A stretch of 64,000 nucleotides of DNA, taken from an uncultured Paracoccaceae bacterium (GTDB taxonomy: Bacteria > Pseudomonadota > Alphaproteobacteria > Rhodobacterales > Rhodobacteraceae). The stretch is taken from the NCBI GenBank assembly GCA_947503965.1, contig CANNFU010000014.1, positions 1 to 64,000 on the forward strand. Direction: 5' to 3'. Shown in pieces: positions 49,218-56,834 of this stretch; the stretch's first letter is position 1, and each line of letters begins with the position of its first letter. The translations under genes and the position numbers were made by a program. The notes below the pieces were generated by a model. That model saw only the letters and a program-made list of their open reading frames with translations, made no database searches and was not told the origin of the DNA.

Positions 49218-49892
49218 TCAAGCGCCCAAATCAGCGCCAATCTCCTCTATCAGTGCGGATACTGCTGACGCTTCATCACGTGCGATGATCGCGGTCTGCA
49301 GATTGTCGCGCCTTGCCTTGCGAGCCGCAAAATCAATCCGACCCTCACGCAAAAGAGCCAACCGGGAACGTCGCGATTGGCCATAGAACTGTGCGGCCAT
49401 ATTCATCAGCCGTGGTGATCCGCTGTCCGCTATCAGTGCCATACTCAGTTCACGGCATGCCTCGTCCCATTCAAGTGCGGTAAGGTCATCAGGGTTGTCC
49501 TGGACAGTTGTATCTGCCCGATCGACGGCATGTAATGCGGCGACAACGCGGCTTTCCCAGGCCACACCACCCCGTTCCAGGGACCGTGTTAACCCCAGCT
49601 TTTCAACCTCAAGCCGGACAAACAGGATATCACGCAAGTCATCTTCGGTTGCAGACGTCACGCGAAATCCGCGCTGATTGATTGCCTCGACAACACCTTC
49701 AGACGAGAGCACGCGCAATGTCTCACGCATGGAGTGGTTTGAACCGCCGTAAGCCTGGCGCAGGTCTGTGATTTTCAGCTTTTGGTTAGGCCGCAAGACC
49801 CCAAAAGAAATGTCGCGTCTGATTGCTGAAGCCAGCATCTCAACCACTGTATCGTCATCATTTTTGCGGCCACTAAAGAACACAATGTCCAT
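49218..49892 (-). CDS. GntR-family (FadR/FCD) transcriptional regulator
   Basis: This 224-aa protein has the GntR winged helix (LASAIRRDISFGVLRPNQKLKITDLRQAYGGSNHSMRETLRVL, split at the wing) and an all-helical FCD effector domain. It lies just upstream of the ABC transporter genes on the same strand and most likely controls them. Either GTG 49895 or ATG 49892 could start it. An inverted repeat directly upstream is a probable operator. Confidence 0.9.
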   Translation of the reverse strand: MDIVFFSGRKNDDDTVVEMLASAIRRDISFGVLRPNQKLKITDLRQAYGGSNHSMRETLRVLSSEGVVEAINQRGFRVTSATEDDLRDILFVRLEVEKLGLTRSLERGGVAWESRVVAALHAVDRADTTVQDNPDDLTALEWDEACRELSMALIADSGSPRLMNMAAQFYGQSRRSRLALLREGRIDFAARKARRDNLQTAIIARDEASAVSALIEEIGADLGA

Positions 49893-49897
49893 CACTT

Positions 49898-49920
49898 TCC
49901 AAAATATTGGACATTTTGGA
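49898..49920. promoter_or_regulatory. Candidate GntR operator
   Basis: TCCAAAA and TTTTGGA form a 7-bp inverted repeat separated by nine bases, immediately upstream of the GntR start. GntR/FadR regulators bind such interrupted palindromes. The role is inferred from symmetry and position. Confidence 0.5.
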
Positions 49921-50185
49921 TCGTGTCAGAGGCGGTGTGTCAAGATCTTTTCCGTAGGTCGTGCCAGAAAGCCCTGCCTCAGCTTGGTACGACACTGACA
50001 AGATTTTCGTTCGCTACTCCAGAGAATTGGCGCAGGTGAGCGTGGCAAGCGACGTACCCCGATCTAAATCCAATATGCCAAGCAACGACGTATGAAAGCC
50101 GGACGTCGGACGCTGCGTCCTGAATGGCGGTGCCTTTTCGCAGAGCTGAAATTAGGTTTTCCAGTTTCATAAACACCGTATTTCG
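49921..50185. other. Region between GntR operator and hypothetical gene
   Basis: No convincing gene is seen. A minus frame at 49979-50212 has no recognisable product. The CACCGTATTTCGGTG stretch near 50175 is a short inverted repeat just upstream of the hypothetical gene. Confidence 0.35.
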
Positions 50186-50617
50186 GTGTCTACGAAACCG
50201 GCAGCAAGCCACTCCGATCCATTAGATCAATGGCGCAGAAGCAACCTTGTTGTTCTGATTGAACTAGGTATCCCAGCTGAAATTGTTGCGGATCATCAAC
50301 GCTTTCTAAGAGTTGTTGAAGAAGGCGAGGATGAACAAACCCGATGGTACTTTGGATGGGTGAAGCCTAAAGACACGCGGGAACTGTTTACACTATTGGG
50401 TCAACATTTCTCGCCGAACAACAGCTATTTGATGAGTGATTTAGCAAAACGCTTGGACATCGCATCATACGGTTTGCGCATTACCCAAAATCGGCCAAGG
50501 TCCGGATTTGTGTGCATAGTTGCCGATGCTTCGCATTGCGTTGAGATCTGCTTCGTCCCGCGATCTGTTAGTTCCATTCGTTCGAGATTTTGCACTTGCA
50601 GCGAAAGGCGGCTCTGA
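50186..50617 (+). CDS. Hypothetical protein, 3' end formed by a dispersed repeat
   Basis: This 143-aa frame starts with GTG at 50186 and is A+T-richer than its neighbours. Residues 10-75 look protein-like (NLVVLIELGIPAEIVADHQRF, FGWVKPKDTRELFTLLGQHF). The last six codons and the TGA lie inside dispersed repeat copy R1, so the original C-terminus may be lost. No domain is recognised. Confidence 0.45.
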   Translation: MSTKPAASHSDPLDQWRRSNLVVLIELGIPAEIVADHQRFLRVVEEGEDEQTRWYFGWVKPKDTRELFTLLGQHFSPNNSYLMSDLAKRLDIASYGLRITQNRPRSGFVCIVADASHCVEICFVPRSVSSIRSRFCTCSERRL

Positions 50618-50672
50618 TGGGCCGCGCCGCAGCATCTTGTCCCATTGGCCAGCGGCAGGAATGGGCCGTCCA
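50598..50672. repeat. Dispersed intergenic repeat, copy R1
   Basis: This copy starts GCAGCGAAAGGCGG, has CCGCAGCATC in the middle and ends GGCAGGAATGGGCC. It aligns by eye over its whole length with R2 and R3. It also supplies the stop codon of the hypothetical gene at 50186. Confidence 0.65.
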
Positions 50673-50800
50673 TCGCTGGGGCCAATGGATCAGCCGGACC
50701 ATATGCTTCAGTCGATCTAACGGCGGTACAGAGCCCATTTTGCATGGTGCTGCGGATGACATGGACGCCTGAATTGACCCATTTTGCACTTTCTATTCGA

Positions 50801-51424
50801 CTATGTACTCTCGCGCTCAAACCTAACACCGGACATATTTAGCCGCCCCCACGCCCCTTCGGATATCCAAGCGTTCGTAATTGCGTCAAGCACCGACCAA
50901 TCTTTGACACCTTTCCTTAGCGCTATCGGGTGGATTGTTTGCTCAGATTTTGTGGCAAAGCGAAGACGTGCAATTGTTTGCGCCTGAATTGCCATGGCAA
51001 GTGCGCGCGCACGTGGGTTTTGAGTGGGTTCTTCGTTGATCAAGGCAAATCGATCCATAGTTTCTATGCAATGGTGCCGTGTTTTATCAGGTAGGCTTTC
51101 AATCAGTTTTGCACGTGCCTGCACCGCCGCTTTCTCAAGGCCCAGTGCCGCAATCATCGGATTGGTTGCAGATAGGATCAACGCCAACGCCTGCGCTTCT
51201 TCTTTCGCGAGCCCTGTCAAACGTGTGCGGTAGTTGAAGCCCAACTCGATTCCGCCTTGATTGCCTTGGTGAACGATGATGGGCAATCCTGCTTCCGTCA
51301 TCGCGTCAACATCACGCAATATTGTGCGTGGGGTGACTTCAAGTTCGTTCGCCAATTGAGCCGAGGTTTGACGTCCACGATTCTGCAACAGGAGCAGGAT
51401 TTGAAGAAGTCGAGAAGCGCGCAT
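50801..51424 (-). CDS. HTH (YafY/DeoR-like, HTH_11) transcriptional regulator
   Basis: This 207-aa protein starts with an HTH_11 winged helix (RLLQILLLLQNRGRQTSAQL... VTPRTILRDVDAM) followed by a WYL-like linker and a shortened C-terminal ligand domain. Full YafY proteins are usually over 220 aa with a clear WYL motif, which I do not see, so this is a variant. It is divergent from the SRPBCC gene at 51500, which it probably controls. Confidence 0.85.
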   Translation of the reverse strand: MRASRLLQILLLLQNRGRQTSAQLANELEVTPRTILRDVDAMTEAGLPIIVHQGNQGGIELGFNYRTRLTGLAKEEAQALALILSATNPMIAALGLEKAAVQARAKLIESLPDKTRHHCIETMDRFALINEEPTQNPRARALAMAIQAQTIARLRFATKSEQTIHPIALRKGVKDWSVLDAITNAWISEGAWGRLNMSGVRFEREST

Positions 51425-51499
51425 TTCAGAAAAACTAATATGACAGAAGATGTCATATTAGGGGTGCTAAGTCGCAAGGTGTCAACATAAGGAAAAACC

Positions 51500-51922
51500 G
51501 TGAAGTTCTATGAAACCAAGATTGAAATCGCATCGCCGCCGACGCGTGTATGGCAGACACTGACAGCGGAAATGCCACGCGCGCCAGAGCGTTATGGGAT
51601 TGTACGGTTCGACGGTAGCATCGCGCAGAACGCAAAAATCAAGCTTTGGTCCGAGGTGGCGCCCGACCGAGCCTTTTCGTTGAAAGTGATCAAATTCGAC
51701 GCGCCCAACAAGATGGTGTGGCGCGGTGGAATGCCGTTTGGACTTTTTGTCGGTACGCGTACTTTTACGATTTCAGCGACCCCGCAAGGAAGCGTATTTG
51801 CGATGCGCGAAGAGTTTTCAGGCCTGTTCGCAGGACCAATCACCAAGTCCATGCCCGACCTGACACCAAGTTTCAAGAAATTTGCGATGACGCTAAAAGA
51901 GGAAGCAGAACAAGATGGATGA
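51500..51922 (+). CDS. SRPBCC-domain protein
   Basis: This 140-aa Bet v1-like protein has strand IEIASPPTRVWQTLT at the start and a C-terminal helix (FKKFAMTLKEEAEQ). GTG 51500 follows AAGGA. It overlaps the next gene by 8 bp and is divergent from the HTH regulator. Confidence 0.85.
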   Translation: MKFYETKIEIASPPTRVWQTLTAEMPRAPERYGIVRFDGSIAQNAKIKLWSEVAPDRAFSLKVIKFDAPNKMVWRGGMPFGLFVGTRTFTISATPQGSVFAMREEFSGLFAGPITKSMPDLTPSFKKFAMTLKEEAEQDG

Positions 51923-52334
51923 TGTGATTTATGGCTCGGGAACCGAGGACGACCCTTGGATCCTAAAAACGCCGCCCCTCTCGTCAGAATTCCAGGTTTG
52001 GAAAGACGAAACCAAAGACCCGGAAGCGTTGGTCGTTCAGGTCGGCACGACCCAGCTTTCGTACCAGTTGCGTTGCCTTGAAGACGCTCATGCTATGCTG
52101 AAACGGCACGGTGACTGGATGCCACTTGGCAATGCAGACGAAGGGAAACCTGTCAAAGAGGGAACTTTGGAATATTGGGCGCGATCTGAGAGCAATCCCG
52201 TTGGTGGATACTACGGACTTCGAAAGGGATACCGGGGTCGGTTTGCCAACTACGTGGCCCCAACGCTAGAGCTTTTGGGACTCGTGGAACTCGAGCACAA
52301 TGCGCGAAACAACCGACTGCGGGCGTTGTTATAA
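51915..52334 (+). CDS. Conserved hypothetical protein coupled to SRPBCC
   Basis: This 139-aa protein begins MDDVIYGSGTEDDPWILKTPP and has WKDE and YYGLRKGYRGRFANYVAP segments. I recognise its look as a conserved unknown family often encoded next to SRPBCC genes but cannot name it with confidence. Its start overlaps the SRPBCC stop, so translation is coupled. Confidence 0.75.
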   Translation: MDDVIYGSGTEDDPWILKTPPLSSEFQVWKDETKDPEALVVQVGTTQLSYQLRCLEDAHAMLKRHGDWMPLGNADEGKPVKEGTLEYWARSESNPVGGYYGLRKGYRGRFANYVAPTLELLGLVELEHNARNNRLRALL

Positions 52335-52414
52335 AAAACAGACATTGGCGCAATTTCGCGAAGGCCGCCTGTGTCGGCAGAACGTGAGTTTGACCGCGTT
52401 CTGATTTTGCTCAC

Positions 52415-52484
52415 GCAGCGAATGGCAGGTTCTACGGCTCGCACCGCAGCACAGCTGGACGTTGGCCAACCGCAGCAACGGGCC
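52415..52484. repeat. Dispersed intergenic repeat, copy R2
   Basis: This copy starts GCAGCGAATGGCAGG, has CACCGCAGCAC in the middle and TTGGCCAACCGCAGCAACG at the end. It matches R1 and R3 in order and spacing with about 70% visible agreement. Confidence 0.6.
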
Positions 52485-52515
52485 TTGTCTTTGCCAGTGA
52501 TACCTCTTTGTTCAG

Positions 52516-52752
52516 TCAAGGTTTTGGCGCGTTGGTAAAGAGGGCTTTGAACAATTCTTCCGACCGGCGCAAACCATCGTTTGTCAATACTACAGACTTT
52601 GCCTTGCCAACTGGATCAAGAATTAGTCCTTTCTGATGTAGCCGAGAGAGCACATCCCAATCGTGGCCCTTCCAAGCTCGACGCCCGTCGTGAAGCGTCA
52701 GCCAAAGCAGCGCCAGAACTGCTTCGTCAACTTTGTCATCATTTATCTCCAT
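52516..52752 (-). CDS. DUF6429-family protein
   Basis: This 78-aa protein matches a small conserved family: DKVDEAVLALLWLTLHDGRR, then GHDWDVLSRLHQKGLI and LTNDGLRRSEELFKALF. It looks like a small winged-helix fold. ATG 52752 is the family start; an ORF reading further upstream (52968) is non-family. Such genes often accompany mobile regions. Confidence 0.82.
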   Translation of the reverse strand: MEINDDKVDEAVLALLWLTLHDGRRAWKGHDWDVLSRLHQKGLILDPVGKAKSVVLTNDGLRRSEELFKALFTNAPKP

Positions 52753-52919
52753 GACGGTAGGAAACGCCAGTAATGAGGGTGTCGTCAAGCTGTCATGGAT
52801 GCAACCGCTCTGATAAACCAGTATTCCCTCTGGGCCAGCGCTAGTAGATGCTGCGATGCATCCGAGGTCGGCTTGGAGCCCAAAGTGCATCGTGCTGCGA
52901 TCTGTACGAATGGCCGCTT

Positions 52920-53459
52920 TCACGTCCACGCACCTAAACGGTCGTTCTCTTTGACCTGAATTAGGCACTTGGTCAGCCAGAGGATTAAGTGATCGTCGAC
53001 ACGATACTCGGTACCTGGTTCGACGGGCGAGCCGTTGTAGGTAACTCCACGACCATCCGGAGCATACCCGAGAGTTGCATAGAGCCTTTGTGCGGCTCCG
53101 TAGTCAGCATACAACCCAACCCCGATGCCAACAGTGGTTCGCCCATTCGCTGCGGCGGACCCTTCGAGTTGGCCGATGATTTTAGTGGCAACCCCCGTGC
53201 GTCGGAAGTGTTTGCAAACAGCTACGTCGTGAATTTCAGGAATGCCATTCTCAGCAAATGAACTGTATCCTGACTCCCAAACGAGGCTTCCATACCCAAC
53301 CGCTCGACCGTCGATCAATGCGACCACGGTAGCTTGATCATTAGCTCTAGTTTTGCGCAACCGATCCGCCCAGATATCGGCATCATGCTTCCAACCGTTG
53401 CCACCGTCACTTTCGACGATGGCTTTGATATTTGAGACGCTTAGGGGCTCGATATCCAT
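52920..53459 (-). CDS. GNAT-family N-acetyltransferase
   Basis: This 179-aa protein has the GNAT core: VGYGSLVWESGY, EIHDVAVCKHFRRTGVATKIIG (acetyl-CoA loop) and GLYADYGAAQRLYATLGYAPDG. The acceptor is unknown. No strong ribosome binding site is seen. It is followed by the DUF6429 gene. Confidence 0.86.
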   Translation of the reverse strand: MDIEPLSVSNIKAIVESDGGNGWKHDADIWADRLRKTRANDQATVVALIDGRAVGYGSLVWESGYSSFAENGIPEIHDVAVCKHFRRTGVATKIIGQLEGSAAANGRTTVGIGVGLYADYGAAQRLYATLGYAPDGRGVTYNGSPVEPGTEYRVDDHLILWLTKCLIQVKENDRLGAWT

Positions 53460-53829
53460 GCTGCCATGGTACCATCAAACCATCGGGTTCCCGCAAGCTG
53501 ACATTCGATAATCGGACTGCAATGGCAGCAATGTCCCGCAGACCGTAAGTTCGACTGGCTCTTGTCTTCGCGCTCGCGGCGAATGTCTCCTCTGACGGGC
53601 TGCACCGCAGCATCGACACGGAATGGCCAAAGGCAGCAATGGGCCGCACTTGGAGGCGACCTGAGGTTGCTGGATTGTAATGGCTTCGGCTATTGCTAGT
53701 GCGTCCTAGCGCTCGACGCCCATAGGTCCGCAACCAGCTTGAAGCTGACAGGACGATGCACAAATGGCTGAGCATTCAGCCTCTCTCGGCTCTTGATTGC
53801 TCGATAGAAAACAGCGGCTTAGGACAGCG
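53460..53829. other. Intergenic region containing repeat R3
   Basis: These 370 bases have no supported gene. They contain repeat copy R3 at 53576-53648 and scattered short GGCAGCAATG-like pieces near 53525. Confidence 0.45.
53576..53648. repeat. Dispersed intergenic repeat, copy R3
   Basis: This copy starts GCGGCGAATGTC, has GCACCGCAGCATCG in the middle and ends GGCAGCAATGGGCC. It aligns closely with R1 (shared CCTCTGA/GGCTCTGA, CCGCAGCATC, TGGCCA, AATGGGCCG). Confidence 0.62.
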
Positions 53830-54699
53830 TCATTCGTCATCGAACGAGATATGCCTCTCCTGGTCTATCATCGGGCCTGCACCCCGAATATGTGGACTCC
53901 TCCAACTGATCCCACCAGATCGGTTGCGCATGAAATGGCCTTGGACCCAATGCGCACGACGTGTGGCTTTATCGCCTTCTATGCTGGCGTCCTCGTCGTC
54001 GATCGCTTGTACCTGGCGCTTTCCAAGTTCGCCAAGTCTGACCTTAATGATCGATTTGTTTGGGAGTTCTCTACCAGACTTCATGGCTCTTCGCCGTTCA
54101 GCCCGGGGGTGCGCGGGGACCTCTTCCTTTTCAAGCATGGCCTTGTGCTCGAACAGTACCGACATGCCCACGGCAATTGCTAGGAAATCGAAGCAAAGGT
54201 TCTTCTCTTGCTCCAGCGCTGCTTCTTCGGTGATCTCTTCCCCGATCTCCTGAGCCAGCCTGAACGTTGGCGAATAGAGGACATCAACGCTGGTCCCACA
54301 AGATTTGAAGATCAATAAATTGGGGTTGATCCCTTCCTTGTTGGCAAGAAATATCTGCGTAAAGAGCGTGTCTTCGTCCTGCGTGACCAGAGCCGCAGGA
54401 GACGACCCAATGCTCGGTTCTGGTAGCGTCAGCAACATGGCAGGGAATGGCAACCGTACAGTACTGAACATGCTATCCAAGCCATCTCTTTGCATCTGAC
54501 CAGCAAGGTTGCGGAGCATGAGTTCTGCATGGTCATCGATTTGGTAGACCTGCGCAACATCAAGGATTTCTCGTTGCCGTTTTCCGTGAAAATCAAGCTC
54601 TTCCAGAAGATCTGCCGCGACCCTGGCGCGCTGTATTCCCTTCAGAGAAAAAAGGATATCGGGATACAGTTCGTAGAATCTCAAAAGGTTTGCAAGCAT
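53830..54699 (-). CDS. Hypothetical protein (289 aa) with phage-like C-terminus
   Basis: The N-terminal half is acidic and helical. The C-terminus HWVQGHFMRNRSGGISWR-type segment followed by PHIRGAG resembles a short tail found on some phage-associated unknown proteins. AAGG precedes the ATG by 9 bases. No enzyme motif is visible. I cannot assign a function. Confidence 0.62.
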   Translation of the reverse strand: MLANLLRFYELYPDILFSLKGIQRARVAADLLEELDFHGKRQREILDVAQVYQIDDHAELMLRNLAGQMQRDGLDSMFSTVRLPFPAMLLTLPEPSIGSSPAALVTQDEDTLFTQIFLANKEGINPNLLIFKSCGTSVDVLYSPTFRLAQEIGEEITEEAALEQEKNLCFDFLAIAVGMSVLFEHKAMLEKEEVPAHPRAERRRAMKSGRELPNKSIIKVRLGELGKRQVQAIDDEDASIEGDKATRRAHWVQGHFMRNRSGGISWRSPHIRGAGPMIDQERHISFDDE

Positions 54700-55156
54700 G
54701 GCTGCAACCTTACGGTGGCCAATCAGAATACTCTACAATGATCTAACACGCGTTTTGACCTTCACTAGCAGCTGACAATTGACGCCCGTTGGCGCTGCCG
54801 TTGCGAAAGCCAGCAGTGCTCACTGCGTAACCTTTGGCGATCACACCTTAGGCACGCATCAGGCGGCTCGGATCAGACTCGGTGGGTAAGCTACAACAAT
54901 GTCCGCTTTCCGGAGTGCATCCCTAGCATTGAGATATGACGCCGAAGGTCCGGAATGGGCCGTCCACGAGGGCTGCCAAGTCCGCAACCGATGGGATGCT
55001 ACGCTGACCCCAATGGCTGCGAAGAGCCCCATTTTGACATATGCTGCGCTATGCGCGACTGTCCGCAACGAGTCAGTGCCATAGCAGCCACAATGTCTAA
55101 GAGGAGCTCATCGAGATGACCCACGCCGACCCAACAAGAAGCGGGCGCCATCAACT
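54700..55156. other. Intergenic region with decayed repeat sequence
   Basis: These 457 bases hold no supported gene. A GGAATGGGCCGTCCA element at 54953 and GAGCCCCATTTTG at 55024 share sequence and spacing with the R1 area (50660 and 50731), indicating a decayed fourth copy. Confidence 0.4.
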
Positions 55157-55456
55157 ATGAAGCTTTCTAGTATGGTTCTTACAGATGGTTCCATAGATGG
55201 CTTTGACTACGCTAGTGGCAGTATTACAATTCGCGTTCGCGATTATGCCGACGCTCCATTCATGATTGAGATCGAGGGCGTCACTGCAATCAATGTGGCA
55301 GGATCGATTATCGGTTACCGTATCGAAAAATACGCCCTCAATAGAAATGGCGAGATCAATGTTCTTGAATTCCTAGACGAAGACGAATGCCGCCTGAATG
55401 TAAGTTTTTCGCGGAATGGACTTATTAAGGTAACGCCAATTTCAAGTGTAACCTAG
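55157..55456 (+). CDS. Small hypothetical protein (99 aa)
   Basis: This 99-aa frame is A+T-rich and beta-strand-rich (SITIRVRDYADAPFMIEIE, CRLNVSFSRNGLIKV), with no signal peptide or known domain. Its composition differs from the core genes. The ribosome binding site is weak. It lies 225 bp before an IS remnant. Confidence 0.55.
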   Translation: MKLSSMVLTDGSIDGFDYASGSITIRVRDYADAPFMIEIEGVTAINVAGSIIGYRIEKYALNRNGEINVLEFLDEDECRLNVSFSRNGLIKVTPISSVT

Positions 55457-55680
55457 ACGGCAGTGTCAGGTTATTATTGATGGCACGCCAGAACGGAGCT
55501 GTATTTTGATTTCAAGCGATCAACTCGTGTGCATACTCAGTCCATATTTCGAAGGCATCGGCTCGGGCGTGGCGGTAGCAATGGGCTGAAAGGGTGTTTG
55601 ACGTCAGCGCCTATGGGTCCAATTAGGGTCATTTGCTAAGAGAGGGTTTGTTGCTCATCGTAGCCACCGAGGAGTGGACG

Positions 55681-55912
55681 ATGAGAAAGACAACGAAGAG
55701 CCCTGGCGAGAAGATCGTCAAAGATATCAAGCGCGCGACGCGCAAGCATTATTCATCTGAAGAGAAGATTAGGATCGTGCTGGATGGCCTGCGCGGCGAG
55801 GACAGCATTGCAGAGCTTTGCCGCCGTGAGGGGATATCACAGGGCATCTACTACAAATGGTCTAAAGACTTCATGGAAGCTGGGAAGAAGCGGCTGGCTG
55901 GCGATACGGCAT
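55681..55912 (+). pseudogene. IS3-family transposase OrfA remnant
   Basis: The frame begins MRKTTKSPGEKIVKDIKRAT and continues through HYSSEEKIRIVLDGLRGEDS and GISQGIYYKWSKDFMEAGKK, the helix-turn-helix OrfA of an IS3-type element. Homology stops after KRLAGDTA; the remaining codons to 55971 are unrelated, and no OrfB follows. It is the left part of a decayed element that abuts the recombinase gene. Confidence 0.8.
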
Positions 55913-55918
55913 CCGACT

Positions 55919-55947
55919 GTCGCGCGGTGCGGCATAGGCCGCGCGAC
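55919..55947 (-). terminator. Hairpin between IS remnant and recombinase
   Basis: GTCGCGCGG / CCGCGCGAC is a perfect 9-bp stem with an 11-base loop, 20 bases beyond the recombinase stop. No T-tract follows, so its role as a terminator is uncertain. Confidence 0.45.
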
Positions 55948-55967
55948 TGCCGCTCTGCCAACGTCTT

Positions 55968-56600
55968 TTAGATGTCGATGCGCACAGCAATACTTAGAGC
56001 TTCTTCTAGCTCAACGCCGAGGTATCGCACCGTGCTGCCGACCTTTGTATGGCCAAGCAAAAGTTGCACAGCGCGAAGGTTGCCCGTCTTGCGATAGATT
56101 TCCGCAGCTTCTGTCCGACGGAGTGAATGTGCACCATAACGGATCGGTTCCAATCCGATCGCTGTCACCCAATCACGGACAAGCCGACCGTACTGACGTG
56201 TCGAGATATGCGGGCGGTCGTGGAAGCGGCTGGGAAACATGAAGTGACACCCAATCATCTCAGTTGATCTCACCCAAGCATTGACAGTGTCTCGCGTGTT
56301 TTCTGTCAACTCGAACTGAACCGGCCGTTTCGTTTTGCTCTGAGTCACCGAAACCCGTTCGCGAACGCGATCAGCGTTCATCAGATCAGTGAAGGCAAGT
56401 TTGACCAGGTCACGGCCTCGCAGCTTGCTATCAATAGCAACGTTGAATAGCGCAAGATCGCGGAGATAGCCCGCAAGTTCGAGCCGAGCACGGATGGCCC
56501 ACACGTGTTTGGGAAGCAGCGGTCGTTTCTGCCCGATTATCCGCCCCTTGTTCTAGGCTTTGTGCTTTGGGGTGACCGCGAGAAGTTGGACTCTTGGCAT
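55968..56600 (-). pseudogene. Tyrosine recombinase (integrase), amber-interrupted
   Basis: ATG 56600, with GGAGAG upstream, begins MPRVQLLAVTPKHKA, then a TAG at 56553-56555, then NKGRIIGQKRPLLPKHVWAIR and the rest of the enzyme. Relatives have a Trp at the stop position (a WNKG motif), so a TGG-to-TAG change probably broke it. The catalytic set is otherwise intact: R in SKLRGRDL, K in QSKTKRP, HSLRR, LGHTKVGSTVRYLG with H and Y. Restart at GTG 56504 would give 178 aa. It is a short (about 210 aa) integrase-like family. Confidence 0.82.
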
Positions 56601-56834
56601 GATATGCTCTCCAATCCTCCCTCCATACCCAGGCATCAGCGCCGTGCCGACGTCGTGAACACGGCATCGGATTGAACGTCAATTGTCCGAAGTTGCTAGC
56701 ACGCAGCTTCTCTGCCAGTGCATTGGGCCGCGAAGAGCCCGAAGCGGGAGGCACTTATTTCCCAATTGATACGACGGCATTCGTTCTGTTTTGTTTTACC
56801 GGCCGCATGCAAGCTGTGGCCAGTTTGTTTGGTC
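56601..56834. other. Region between recombinase and outer-membrane protein
   Basis: No gene is supported. A GGCCGC...GTGGCC imperfect inverted repeat near 56800 may be a weak terminator for the outer-membrane protein gene. Confidence 0.35.
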
